DNA of 64,000 nucleotides from Candidatus Saccharimonadota bacterium (GCA_024635495.1 JAGXIT010000005.1:186001-250000); one strand, 5' to 3'; positions 54,313 to 62,843 are shown, counted from the stretch's first letter. Numbers and translations: made by a program. Notes: generated by a model not told the origin, from the letters alone.

Positions 54313-54882
54313 ATGGCTGAGGCCACACAGCAACAAGCACTAGATGAGTTACAAGCCAAGATTGAAGCCTCGGGGGTAACCCCAGAGCTTCAATCGCAAG
54401 CCACACAACTGGTGTTTGGAGTAGGAAGCCCAGACGCGGACATCTTATTTATCGGAGAAGCACCGGGAAAAAACGAAGATTTGAAGGGCGAACCATTCAT
54501 CGGAGCCGCGGGGAAGTTCCTCAATGAAATGCTTGAGACTATCGGACTCACTCGCGAGGACATTTACATCACCAATATCGTGAAGTACCGGCCGCCGAAT
54601 AACAGAGATCCGCTACCTGAAGAAAAAGAAGCGTTTCTGCCGTACCTACACGAGCAAATTAACATCATAAAACCGAAGCTTATTGTCACCCTAGGCAGGC
54701 ACAGCATGGATGTGCTACTGCCCGGGCTGAAAATCAGCGAAGTGCACGGTCAGCCAAAACGACACAAAGGTCAGATATATCTTCCTCTGTTTCACCCGGC
54801 TGCAGCACTATATAACGGAGCAATGCGTCAGACACTGATTGACGACTTCTCCCTTATCCCAACCATAGTAGAAAAAATTTAG
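54313..54882 (+). CDS. Family 4-type uracil-DNA glycosylase lacking Fe-S cysteines
   Basis: This 189-aa glycosylase removes uracil from DNA. It has the motif IGEAPGKNED (about 47-56), PFIGAAGKFL, YITNIVKYRPPNNRDP and HPAAALYNG. Family 4 enzymes carry four Cys for a [4Fe-4S] cluster; here KCRPP is KYRPP, the later Cys is Phe108, and the protein contains no Cys at all. It follows pnp by 13 nt. Confidence 0.85.
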   Translation: MAEATQQQALDELQAKIEASGVTPELQSQATQLVFGVGSPDADILFIGEAPGKNEDLKGEPFIGAAGKFLNEMLETIGLTREDIYITNIVKYRPPNNRDPLPEEKEAFLPYLHEQINIIKPKLIVTLGRHSMDVLLPGLKISEVHGQPKRHKGQIYLPLFHPAAALYNGAMRQTLIDDFSLIPTIVEKI

Positions 54883-54919
54883 AAATAACGCATAACGCAT
54901 AAGAAAAGGAATACATCAT

Positions 54920-57022
54920 ATGCCAGAAAACAATGAAAACCAACCAAAACCTAGAAGGGCACAACAACCCCGTCAACAAGACGGCCAACGTCGTTCTAAC
55001 CAGAAAGGCCGTTCTCCATCACAGAAATCAAACGGAGATAACTCGGACCGAAAAAGCGGCGCGAGCCGCGGTGCTGCTGTGCGTGCCCAAAAACGCACCC
55101 AAATGGATGCGCAACGCATCGCAAACCAGTATATGCCAGCACAACCAGCAGAAAATCGCCGCGCAAACTTCATCGATGACAGTCCACGCCTAAAGATTAT
55201 CGGTCTCGGTGGCATGGACGGCGGTGGCTCGAAAAACATGATGCTTGTTGAGTACATGAATGACGCTGTCATTATCGATGCCGGTAACGACCTAAGCGTA
55301 GATCTGCCAGGTATAAACTACGGTATAGCTGATACAGCATATCTCGAAACTATTCGACACAAACTTCGTGGCTATATCATTACACACGGACACCTTGACC
55401 ATATTGGCGGTTTACCGCATATCGTACCAAAATATCCAGCACCAATTTATGGTAGTAATTTTACTATCGGTCGTGTCGAAGAAATCTTCGGTAACTTTGG
55501 CCTGCCAATGCCCGATGGCTTTGAGCTACAGACTGTCATGATGAACGAGAACACTCACGAACGATTAAAGGTCGGTGTATTTTACGTCGAGCTCGTACGA
55601 GTTACGCACTCCATCCCAGGCAGTACCTGTGTAGTACTTGATACTCCAGTTGGGCGTATCATCAACACCGGTGATTTCCGTTTTGATCCAAAGCCACTCG
55701 ACCACGAGCGTACTGATATGGAGCGGCTCAAAGAGCTTGGTGATGAAGGTGTGCTAGCGCTTCTGAGCGAGAGTACAACAGTTGAGCGCCCCGGAACGAC
55801 ACCGAGCGAAAGTACAATCGAAGGAAGTTACATCGATATTATGAACCAAGCGCCCGGACGTATTTTCATCGGGGTATTTAGTACGAACATGAACCGAATC
55901 CAGATGATTGTAAATGCTGCCGTACATCACGGCCGTAAGGTTGCAATCGATGGTCGTAGCATGGTGAGTACACTCGACATGGCAGTTCGCCATGGGTACA
56001 TGAAGATTCCAAAAGGTACGTTCATTCCAATCGCTTCTGTCCCTGCTATAACCGACGACAAGGTCGTCGTCATCTGTACTGGTAGCCAGGGTGAACCTAG
56101 TAGTGCTCTCCAGCGAATGTCTAATGGGGAACATCGACATATCAAATTGAAAGAACAAGATACCGTTATTCTCTCAAGTACACCAATCCCAGAAAGTGGT
56201 AATGACTCACTCATCGGCAATATGGTAGATGATTTGGTTCAGAAGAACGTCCACGTGTTTGAGCACCGTAATCATGAGATAGATAATGTCGGTCCGCTTC
56301 ACGTATCAGGTCACGCTAGCCGCGAAGAGTACGCCGAGATGATTAAGATGACAAAACCAAAGTTTTTCATTCCAATCTACGGAGCTTATCGCGTCAAACA
56401 GCGTCATGTTGAGCTCGCAGTTGAGCAGGGGATACCTCGTGCAAACACAGTCAATGCCCTCAATGGTGAAGTGATTGCGCTTACAACAGAGAAGATGGAG
56501 ATAATCGGTGAAGTGCCAAGCGGTACCATTCTGGTTGACCAGTCCGGCGCTATCGTGAGCAACATTGTCGTGAAAGACCGTGTGCTACTGGCGGAGGAAG
56601 GCCTAATCGCCGTAATTCTCACCGTAGACAAGAAGACGGGTAATCTACTGACCAGCCCGGACATCATTAGTCGAGGGTTCATCTATATGCGTGAACAAGA
56701 AGATCTGATGAATGGTTTACGAACGGAAATCCGTCGTGCTGTACAGCAACGCTTCAAACGTGTCGACCTTGACCGGTTCAAGATTGAGATAAAAGATCAC
56801 GTTACACACTATCTGTTTGACCAGACGCAGCGCACTCCTATTGTTATTCCTGTAGTGAATGTCATAACCGCAAAGGGTGAAAAGCAAAAGGCTGCCGACC
56901 AAGTTACTGTCGAGCAGGCAAGCGATAAGCCAAAGAATCCGGAAGACGTTGCCGCTGAGCAACAAGCGCGATTCCAGGCAATGCGTGAGCGTTTGCTCAA
57001 CCAAGATCCTCGAGTAGACTAG
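54920..57022 (+). CDS. rnj: Ribonuclease J with basic N-terminal extension
   Basis: This 700-aa metallo-beta-lactamase/beta-CASP nuclease should act as 5'-3' exo- and endoribonuclease. The metal motif ITHGHLDHIGG lies near residue 155, later SGHAS and the C-terminal domain are intact. The first 85 residues are extra: Gln/Asn/Arg/Lys-rich and probably disordered (RNA or partner binding). It is grouped with rpsO, pnp and udg. Confidence 0.93.
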   Translation: MPENNENQPKPRRAQQPRQQDGQRRSNQKGRSPSQKSNGDNSDRKSGASRGAAVRAQKRTQMDAQRIANQYMPAQPAENRRANFIDDSPRLKIIGLGGMDGGGSKNMMLVEYMNDAVIIDAGNDLSVDLPGINYGIADTAYLETIRHKLRGYIITHGHLDHIGGLPHIVPKYPAPIYGSNFTIGRVEEIFGNFGLPMPDGFELQTVMMNENTHERLKVGVFYVELVRVTHSIPGSTCVVLDTPVGRIINTGDFRFDPKPLDHERTDMERLKELGDEGVLALLSESTTVERPGTTPSESTIEGSYIDIMNQAPGRIFIGVFSTNMNRIQMIVNAAVHHGRKVAIDGRSMVSTLDMAVRHGYMKIPKGTFIPIASVPAITDDKVVVICTGSQGEPSSALQRMSNGEHRHIKLKEQDTVILSSTPIPESGNDSLIGNMVDDLVQKNVHVFEHRNHEIDNVGPLHVSGHASREEYAEMIKMTKPKFFIPIYGAYRVKQRHVELAVEQGIPRANTVNALNGEVIALTTEKMEIIGEVPSGTILVDQSGAIVSNIVVKDRVLLAEEGLIAVILTVDKKTGNLLTSPDIISRGFIYMREQEDLMNGLRTEIRRAVQQRFKRVDLDRFKIEIKDHVTHYLFDQTQRTPIVIPVVNVITAKGEKQKAADQVTVEQASDKPKNPEDVAAEQQARFQAMRERLLNQDPRVD

Positions 57023-57040
57023 GTTGTAACTGCATTGAAT

Positions 57041-57067
57041 AAAAGAGAGCCAAACGGCTCTCTTTTT
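57041..57067 (+). terminator. Terminator after RNase J
   Basis: AAAAGAGAGCC-aaac-GGCTCTCTTTTT stem-loop. Confidence 0.9.
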
Positions 57068-57094
57068 GATTCATGTCCGCAAGTGGGCTACTAT
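57066..57094 (+). promoter_or_regulatory. Promoter of the 57101 gene
   Basis: -35 TTGATT (57066-57071), 17-nt spacer, -10 TACTAT (57089-57094), 6 nt to the ATG. The -35 begins within the T tract of the preceding terminator. Confidence 0.65.
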
Positions 57095-57100
57095 GAGATA

Positions 57101-57412
57101 ATGAGTTTTCACGAAGAGCCACATATTCAAGATGTATTACATCGACGTACAACTGGAGACGCTGCCGCTGAGTTTGCCATTGACCTTGCAAACGAAGAAA
57201 ATCTTATTGGGCTTGCAAGGCATGAGCCTTCTGCGCCGCCTGAGAAGCTATCAGATAGGGGCGGCGCCTACTATATTAGGACACAGGCAGATCGCGATGC
57301 CGAAGAAAAAACAGATGCGATTAGTGATGAGCAATGGGAAAAGTTTGCGCAACAGTCAGAACCCCGGAGACGAAATGTCTTTCGATCACTGTTTGACAGG
57401 CGCTCGCGCTAG
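57101..57412 (+). CDS. Small charged protein, unknown
   Basis: This 103-aa hydrophilic protein is not recognised; it has no membrane helix and ends in a basic RRRNVFRSLFDRRSR tail that could bind membrane or nucleic acid. Start by the leaderless rule (ATG 57101). Confidence 0.55.
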   Translation: MSFHEEPHIQDVLHRRTTGDAAAEFAIDLANEENLIGLARHEPSAPPEKLSDRGGAYYIRTQADRDAEEKTDAISDEQWEKFAQQSEPRRRNVFRSLFDRRSR

Positions 57413-57422
57413 CATAAGCTGA

Positions 57423-57451
57423 TTGACAAAAGTTGTATTTTTTGCTATAAT
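57423..57451 (+). promoter_or_regulatory. Consensus promoter of the 57459 gene
   Basis: -35 TTGACA (57423-57428), 17-nt spacer, -10 TATAAT (57446-57451), 7 nt to ATG 57459. This exact consensus promoter is the clearest case for a leaderless transcript. Confidence 0.9.
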
Positions 57452-57458
57452 AAACAAA

Positions 57459-57701
57459 ATGGCAAGCAAAGAAAAACTCGATAGAGTCGTACAAGAAAAT
57501 CGCTCGTTACTTATTAAAGGGGGCATGCGTGATACCCGCTCTCTTGTCGCAGACATAATAATGAGAGAAGTCCCTGGTGTCGCCCGACACGAAAAGCTTC
57601 TCGGCCACTATGCTCAACTACTTGACCTTAATGACCAACTTGTGGATGTTGAGAACTATCAGGGCACCCCTAGGGAACATGAAGTTGATAAGGTAGACTA
57701 G
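57459..57701 (+). CDS. Small helical protein, unknown
   Basis: This 80-aa soluble protein is not recognised; it is predicted mostly helical and charged (KEKLDRVVQENRSLLIKGG). It lies between two other genes with near-leaderless promoters, just upstream of ftsK. Confidence 0.55.
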   Translation: MASKEKLDRVVQENRSLLIKGGMRDTRSLVADIIMREVPGVARHEKLLGHYAQLLDLNDQLVDVENYQGTPREHEVDKVD

Positions 57702-57731
57702 AACACCTTTAAGAGATATAATAAAACAGTT

Positions 57732-59996
57732 ATGGCTAAAAAGAAAAAACACACAAAAAAGAAGTCCCAAACTACCAAGCGGACATCAAAGGCTTCTGAA
57801 GCAGTCGAGCATACTCCTTCACCCATATTTGGGTACGTGCTCGCGGTACTTTCAGCGTTAGCTGCAATATTTATGTTGCTTGGTGGCTTTAACGCTGGCG
57901 GCAGTTTGCCGGTTAGCTTATTTGACGCGGCAGCTTGGACCTTTGGATGGGGCGCTTGGCTACTGCCTATTACCTTGCTCTACTGGGGTTATTATAAATT
58001 TACACAAGAGGATCATCGCGTTCCAAAAGCCCGCGTCATTAGTATGTATGCGTTTCTAACACTGTCAGCTGCATGGTTTTTCACTGCATTTTCTGACAAG
58101 CAGCTTTCGGGTGCTATCATCGGTGGCCAAGGCGGGAAAGTCGGGAGCGCAATAGGTGATGCAGTGTTGACTGCGCTGGATAAAGTCCCGGCAAGTCTTC
58201 TCTTTTTCGCCTTTGGGTTACTGACATTCTTTTTCGCATTCGGGATATCACCAAGTATCGTTATGAAGCTCAAGAAAATCTTTAAGCGCCCAGAGCCTCA
58301 AGAAAGTGAGCTGGCGGAGCTCAAATCAAAAGCTCAAGAAAAGGGTTTTACCATGAACGAGGGCGTGCCTATTATGCGCCATAATGAAAAACAGTTACAG
58401 GATCAGCCTCGCAATACGACGCTCAAAAATACTGCGGCAAAACTGACTGCAGCAGAGACCCACGAGGCTTTGACGACGACAAAAGATGCCGAGTGGAAGC
58501 TTCCAAGCGTGCAACTACTCGATCAGCGGCAAGATAGGGCGGACGCTGGTGATGTTGAAGGCAACGCGCACGCTATTCGTACGACGTTCCAGAACTTCGG
58601 TATCGATGTCGCGATGGAGGGGGCGAATATTGGTCCAAGTGTGACGCAGTATACGCTCAAACCACCTAATGGCGTGAAGCTCACGAAGATAACAGCACTC
58701 GAAAATAACCTTGCTCTAGATTTGGCTGCTACGAGTATTCGCATGGAAGCACCGATCCCTGGTAAACGTGCTGTTGGTATTGAAGTGCCAAACGTAAAGC
58801 CTGCAATTGTACGCTTGAGCTCAATTATCCAATCTCGGGAATGGAATGAATCCGAAGGGCCACTCACATTTGCTATTGGCAAGGATATCGTCGGCAAGGC
58901 TGTTGTGGGTGATCTCGCAAAGATGCCGCACCTGCTCGTCGCTGGTCAAACTGGCTCGGGTAAGTCAGTCATGATTAACGATATCCTCACAAGCTTGCTG
59001 TACCGAAACAGCCCAAGTGATTTGAAACTCATTCTCGTCGACCCGAAGCAAGTCGAGCTGACACCATTCAATGAAGTACCACACCTCTTGACGGAAGTTA
59101 TCCATGAGCCAGAGCAAACAATCTCTGCGCTTAAGTGGGCAGTAGCAGAGATGGAGCGTCGTTTGCGCACGATGGCGGGCGTCGGCCGTCGGAACATCGA
59201 CGAATACAATAAGCTCAAACCAGAAGAGAAGATGCCGTACATAGTCATTGTCATAGATGAGCTTTCGGACTTGATGATGATGGCTGCTCGCGATGTCGAA
59301 GCACTGATTGTGCGTATCGCACAGAAGGCACGCGCCGCTGGTATTCACCTCATCCTCGCGACTCAGCGCCCAAGTGTGAATGTTATCACCGGTCTGATTA
59401 AGGCCAACATCCCGGCACGCATAGCTTTCACGACCGTTAGTCAGGTAGATAGTCGTACAATCATAGATCAGATGGGTGCAGAAAAATTACTGGGTAAGGG
59501 TGACATGCTACTCTCTACAGCTGATATGCCAGCACCGCGTCGTGTCCAAGCCGCCTTCGTCTCAGACGAGGAAACAAACAAGGTGAACGACTTCATGCGT
59601 CAACAGCGCGGTCCCGACTATAACGACGAAGTCGTGAGCCAGCCAGTACAAATTGGTAAGGGTGGTGTGGTGGCACAAATCGATTCTGCCCGCGACAATG
59701 CAGAAGAAGATATGTTTCATGATGCCGTACGAGTCGTGATAGAGAATCACAAAGCCAGCACAAGCTTGCTGCAGCGTCGCCTACGAATTGGCTACGGACG
59801 CGCTGCCCGACTTATTGAAGAAATGGAAGAGCAGGGAATTATAGGTGCGGCAGATGGTTCAAGGCCGCGTGATGTACTCGTGACTAGTCTTGATCAAGTC
59901 TTCGGAGCTATCGATACTGCCGTTGATATTGGTGACCCAGAATCTCCTATTCAAGCAGATAGCACTACAGAACGAGATGATTTCTTAGCTCGCTAA
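57732..59996 (+). CDS. ftsK: DNA translocase FtsK/SpoIIIE
   Basis: This 754-aa septal DNA pump has a Lys-rich N terminus, four membrane helices (about 30-180), a linker, the motor domain with Walker A AGQTGSGKS and Walker B YIVIVIDELSDLM, and the C-terminal winged-helix gamma domain (LLQRRLRIGYGRAARLIEEME) that reads KOPS-like sequences. TATAAT ends 9 nt before the ATG. Confidence 0.95.
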   Translation: MAKKKKHTKKKSQTTKRTSKASEAVEHTPSPIFGYVLAVLSALAAIFMLLGGFNAGGSLPVSLFDAAAWTFGWGAWLLPITLLYWGYYKFTQEDHRVPKARVISMYAFLTLSAAWFFTAFSDKQLSGAIIGGQGGKVGSAIGDAVLTALDKVPASLLFFAFGLLTFFFAFGISPSIVMKLKKIFKRPEPQESELAELKSKAQEKGFTMNEGVPIMRHNEKQLQDQPRNTTLKNTAAKLTAAETHEALTTTKDAEWKLPSVQLLDQRQDRADAGDVEGNAHAIRTTFQNFGIDVAMEGANIGPSVTQYTLKPPNGVKLTKITALENNLALDLAATSIRMEAPIPGKRAVGIEVPNVKPAIVRLSSIIQSREWNESEGPLTFAIGKDIVGKAVVGDLAKMPHLLVAGQTGSGKSVMINDILTSLLYRNSPSDLKLILVDPKQVELTPFNEVPHLLTEVIHEPEQTISALKWAVAEMERRLRTMAGVGRRNIDEYNKLKPEEKMPYIVIVIDELSDLMMMAARDVEALIVRIAQKARAAGIHLILATQRPSVNVITGLIKANIPARIAFTTVSQVDSRTIIDQMGAEKLLGKGDMLLSTADMPAPRRVQAAFVSDEETNKVNDFMRQQRGPDYNDEVVSQPVQIGKGGVVAQIDSARDNAEEDMFHDAVRVVIENHKASTSLLQRRLRIGYGRAARLIEEMEEQGIIGAADGSRPRDVLVTSLDQVFGAIDTAVDIGDPESPIQADSTTERDDFLAR

Positions 59997-60061
59997 CGGT
60001 CTCGTGGTGTCCTTGTACGTACAAAAAATGTGTTCATATTTACCTGGGTGTTTTGCAATTG

Positions 60062-60091
60062 GCGTTGTGCATCGAGCAACGCACTGTTTTT
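60062..60091 (+). terminator. Probable terminator after ftsK
   Basis: GCGTTG / CAACGC hairpin (60062-60067 / 60077-60082) followed by a TGTTTTT tract. Confidence 0.6.
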
Positions 60092-60132
60092 GAGTAACAG
60101 ATTGGGATAGAGATTTTTACTACACATTTTGC

Positions 60133-60161
60133 TTGCACATTTATCTATGCAGGACTACCAT
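60133..60161 (+). promoter_or_regulatory. Promoter of the attenuator-like leader
   Basis: -35 TTGCAC (60133-60138), 17-nt spacer, -10 TACCAT (60156-60161). Confidence 0.4.
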
Positions 60162-60184
60162 GGAGTTAAAACAAACAGCCACTT

Positions 60185-60324
60185 GGAGGAGGCGCGATGG
60201 AAATATCTGAAGCGACGAGAGACCGTTTTGGAATACCATTCACAAGCCTCCTCTTTTCAGGTCCAGATACAATGACCCAAAAGGCTACACAAACTCCCGG
60301 CGAAAGAGCCGGGAGTTTTTATTT
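60185..60324 (+). promoter_or_regulatory. Candidate attenuator: sequestrable SD plus intrinsic terminator
   Basis: The strong ribosome site GGAGGAGGC (60185-60193) can pair perfectly over 8 bp with GCCTCCTC (60246-60253). Further on, ACTCCCGGC / GCCGGGAGT (60293-60301 / 60308-60316) with TTTTTATTT forms a textbook terminator only about 12 nt before the next gene. A short ORF (60197-60340) runs through both structures. Confidence 0.6.
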
Positions 60325-60340
60325 GGAGATGGGCTTATGA
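60197..60340 (+). CDS. 47-aa leader ORF
   Basis: A short frame with an excellent GGAGGAGG site 4 nt before ATG 60197. It crosses the terminator stem and ends as TGA overlapping the start of the 60337 gene (ATGA). The product (MEISEATRDRFGIPFTSLLF ...) is polar with one moderately hydrophobic stretch and is not recognised. It may act as a leader peptide whose translation keeps the terminator open; it could also be a real small protein. Confidence 0.5.
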   Translation: MEISEATRDRFGIPFTSLLFSGPDTMTQKATQTPGERAGSFYLEMGL

Positions 60341-61119
60341 TCAACGGTACTATTCAGCTCCACGAAGAAGTCGGTGGCACCTTTTTTGTCCAGGATGAGT
60401 ATAGATACGTACCCCCAGAGCGTATGATGCCAACTGAAGAAGTGCTACCAGGCGTGCTTGCGCCTCTATTCATCCTTCCGAACGTCGACTCAATAAATTG
60501 GGATAATGATCATATGCGTTTTGAAGTGCACGACCCAAGACTAACAGGTGATGACAAGCGACCACTAAGATATTGCGCCGTACAGCACCTACCTCGTCCG
60601 GTGCATGACCGCAAGAATATGCTCTATGATGCGGTTGAAATGCCCACAGACCCTGACAAAATATTCCAAGCAGTTCTGCTGGGGGCGGCAGGTTATGTCA
60701 CTCACCACGCGCTAGACATTAGTGGTAACAAACCGAAGATACAGCTGCTCGATGAAGTAACTCGTGCAAGGATTCATCAGCAAAACTTTATTCACATGCA
60801 ACCAAAAACAAAATGGAAAGTGGGTCTTTATCTCGCAACACATGTATTACGCAATGGCCTAGAAGCAATTCGTGATAGTAGAGAAGTAACTGATTTTCTC
60901 GCGGCTGAGCGAGACGTTGATGCGCTGGAAAAAGCCAGTTTCAGAATTATGCGGCTTGCAGTTCAGGGCGTGGTCGAACCATTTGAGCCGACCTATGCAA
61001 ATGCTCGTCAAACAGGCGGTATTCGCAAGCCCGAATCAACCGCTACACGTTTCGTGACACGATATTTTGATGAGCATCAACCAGACTACGTGCCTGTGAT
61101 CACGGACCAGCTCCTGTAA
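60337..61119 (+). CDS. Hypothetical protein
   Basis: This 260-aa soluble protein is not recognised. It has a beta-rich first half (GTIQLHEEVGGTFFVQDEY) and a helical second half with no signal peptide or membrane helix. Expression is probably controlled by the leader with terminator and short ORF directly upstream. GGAG lies about 9 nt before the ATG. Confidence 0.6.
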   Translation: MINGTIQLHEEVGGTFFVQDEYRYVPPERMMPTEEVLPGVLAPLFILPNVDSINWDNDHMRFEVHDPRLTGDDKRPLRYCAVQHLPRPVHDRKNMLYDAVEMPTDPDKIFQAVLLGAAGYVTHHALDISGNKPKIQLLDEVTRARIHQQNFIHMQPKTKWKVGLYLATHVLRNGLEAIRDSREVTDFLAAERDVDALEKASFRIMRLAVQGVVEPFEPTYANARQTGGIRKPESTATRFVTRYFDEHQPDYVPVITDQLL

Positions 61120-61124
61120 GCTGC

Positions 61125-61153
61125 TTGACGAACAGGGGTGGATGAGGTACAAT
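61125..61153 (+). promoter_or_regulatory. rpsF operon promoter
   Basis: -35 TTGACG (61125-61130), 17-nt spacer, -10 TACAAT (61148-61153), followed by an 85- to 95-nt leader. Confidence 0.75.
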
Positions 61154-61155
61154 AC

Positions 61156-61208
61156 CTCCACTATTAACTCAGCTGGCGGCTAGTCGGGCGCGTCGGCTGT
61201 CCGTGGAG
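61156..61208 (+). promoter_or_regulatory. Candidate S6:S18-binding leader structure
   Basis: Closing stem CTCCAC / GTGGAG (61156-61161 / 61203-61208) and an inner 8-bp stem CAGCTGGC / GTCGGCTG, leaving a CCG trinucleotide just before the closing strand. This matches the layout known for the rpsF leader bound by the S6:S18 complex in other bacteria. The assignment by eye is tentative. Confidence 0.45.
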
Positions 61209-61248
61209 TACTTGATACAAGTGCACCCGGTAACCAAAGGAGTACATC

Positions 61249-61635
61249 TTGAACGTATACGAGATTGCTATTATTTTTGACCCAGGTCTAGAGGTTGATC
61301 TAGATAAAGCTACCGAAAAAGTTGAGAAAATCTTGACTGATAACGGTGGTAAGATCACCAACACAGACAACTGGGGTAAGCGTAAGCTTGCATATCAGAT
61401 CAAGTCGCACGAGCACGGTATCTATGTGTTTTACACCGTAGAAATACCTGGCGAGAACGTGCGCAAGATTGAAAGCATCTTCAATATCACTGATGAAGTG
61501 ATACGTTTTCTCATCACTCGGCCAGACCTCAAGGCTATTGCGAAAGCAGAAGCCGAGAAGGTTGCAAAAGCTGAGCTAATTGCCAAGCGCGGTGATCGTG
61601 ATGACAAGGACGAGGAAGACGAAGAAGAGAAGTAG
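61249..61635 (+). CDS. rpsF: 30S ribosomal protein S6, TTG start
   Basis: This 128-aa protein has the S6 core (YEIAIIFDPGLEVDLDKATEK, GKRKLAYQIKSHEHGIY) and an acidic C-terminal tail (DDKDEEDEEEK). The start is TTG at 61249: AAAGGAG ends 6 nt upstream and no ATG is nearby. Rare start codons can limit expression. Confidence 0.92.
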   Translation: MNVYEIAIIFDPGLEVDLDKATEKVEKILTDNGGKITNTDNWGKRKLAYQIKSHEHGIYVFYTVEIPGENVRKIESIFNITDEVIRFLITRPDLKAIAKAEAEKVAKAELIAKRGDRDDKDEEDEEEK

Positions 61636-61728
61636 ATACGATGTATGCTTGACGCTCTGAGAAATCGGGCGTAGCGTAGAAAGTACTAAATAATTACGGA
61701 CATAGTTTCCGGAGAGGGGAGTTGCCAT

Positions 61729-62199
61729 ATGGCACGTAGTTTCAACCAAGTAGTATTGATGGGTAATTTAACCCGTGACCCAGAACTTCGGCAGACGCCG
61801 AATGGGCAGAACGTTTGTAGCTTTAGCCTTGCGCTGAACCGTAGCTATAAGGGATCTGACGGTGATTGGAAGGAAGCAACAGACTTCATCGACATCGTCG
61901 CTTGGGGTCCGCTCGGTGAGCGCGTCGCGCAATATCTCAGCAAAGGTCGCCCGTGCCTCGTTAATGGACGTTTACAATCACGTAGCTGGGAACAAGAGGG
62001 CCAGAAACGCAGCAAAGTCGAAGTAGTTGCACAAGATGTAACCTTCCTCGGCGGTGCAGGCGGTGGCAGTGGCGGTGAAAACAGTAATGCTGGTGACGCC
62101 GAAGGTGCCTCAACCAAGCCAGCTGCAAAGAAAAAGGAAGATGTAGTGATTGAAGACATTGGCGATGAGCCGATCAATCTCGACGACATACCTTTTTAA
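61729..62199 (+). CDS. ssb: Single-stranded DNA-binding protein
   Basis: This 156-aa protein has an OB fold (NQVVLMGNLTRDPELRQTPN; VNGRLQSRSWEQEGQKRSKVE), a Gly/Ser/Asn linker and the acidic tip INLDDIPF that recruits partner proteins. It lies between rpsF and rpsR, the usual order. Confidence 0.97.
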   Translation: MARSFNQVVLMGNLTRDPELRQTPNGQNVCSFSLALNRSYKGSDGDWKEATDFIDIVAWGPLGERVAQYLSKGRPCLVNGRLQSRSWEQEGQKRSKVEVVAQDVTFLGGAGGGSGGENSNAGDAEGASTKPAAKKKEDVVIEDIGDEPINLDDIPF

Positions 62200-62227
62200 C
62201 GGATAAGAATATTTGAAAGGTTAATAC

Positions 62228-62431
62228 ATGGCTAAGATTTTTAAGCACAGGACTGATGTCGCATATTTCGACTACAAGGATTTCAAAACCTTGCAGCGTT
62301 ATGTAAATCAGTACGGACAGATTGAATCCCGCAAGAAAACTGGTTTGACCGAGAGTCAACAGCGTCATCTTGCGGCTGCAATTAAGCGTGCTCGACACAT
62401 GGCACTGCTTCAATTCGTCGCAACGACGTAG
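62228..62431 (+). CDS. rpsR: 30S ribosomal protein S18
   Basis: This 67-aa protein has the S18 pattern (DYKDFKTLQRYVNQYGQIESRK, HLAAAIKRARHMALL). It partners S6 in the ribosome. Confidence 0.95.
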   Translation: MAKIFKHRTDVAYFDYKDFKTLQRYVNQYGQIESRKKTGLTESQQRHLAAAIKRARHMALLQFVATT

Positions 62432-62444
62432 GCAAAATACAAGT

Positions 62445-62486
62445 TGGGTGCGTGCTGAGGGTGCTAAAGTTCTCGGTTCGCGCCCA
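62445..62486 (+). promoter_or_regulatory. Hairpin between rpsR and the next gene
   Basis: TGGGTGCG / CGCGCCCA (62445-62452 / 62479-62486), 8 bp with one G-U pair. No T tract; it may set mRNA levels of the downstream gene or stabilise the rpsR 3' end. Confidence 0.4.
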
Positions 62487-62509
62487 TTCTATAAGTTAGA
62501 GGGGCATAT

Positions 62510-62830
62510 ATGCAGAGTCTAACGGGTACAGCCCAGCAGCTTAATCGCCGAATACAAGGCATTTTACGGGCTGTCAATATCGAAGAGCTGAGTAGAGATG
62601 ACAGGTATCTCGTGAAGCAACTCAGGCTTGCCTGTAACGAGGTACGACTCGACGTGCGTGATTATGAGTATGCCCAAACCCGCGTCGACCAGGAAAAATG
62701 GGTCAAGATTGCCCACCACAACATCAAAGCACTCGAGACAATACTATTATCACTCGGTGATATATTTGGCCCCGCCGATGTCGCAGAGCTCGATGCACAA
62801 CTGCAGCTGTTACAATCTAAGATAGACTAA
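62510..62830 (+). CDS. Small helical protein, unknown
   Basis: This 106-aa protein is predicted all-helical with heptad-like Leu spacing (LVKQLRLACNEVRLDVRDYEYA; IKALETILLSLGDIF). Not recognised. AGAGGGG lies upstream of the ATG. It sits in a run of translation genes before efp. Confidence 0.6.
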   Translation: MQSLTGTAQQLNRRIQGILRAVNIEELSRDDRYLVKQLRLACNEVRLDVRDYEYAQTRVDQEKWVKIAHHNIKALETILLSLGDIFGPADVAELDAQLQLLQSKID

Positions 62831-62843
62831 TAGGAGACCAACT

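Noticed and set aside
53715-54359. 214-aa frame antisense to pnp
   Set aside because: Shadow of PNPase coding sequence; no independent promoter or ribosome site seen.
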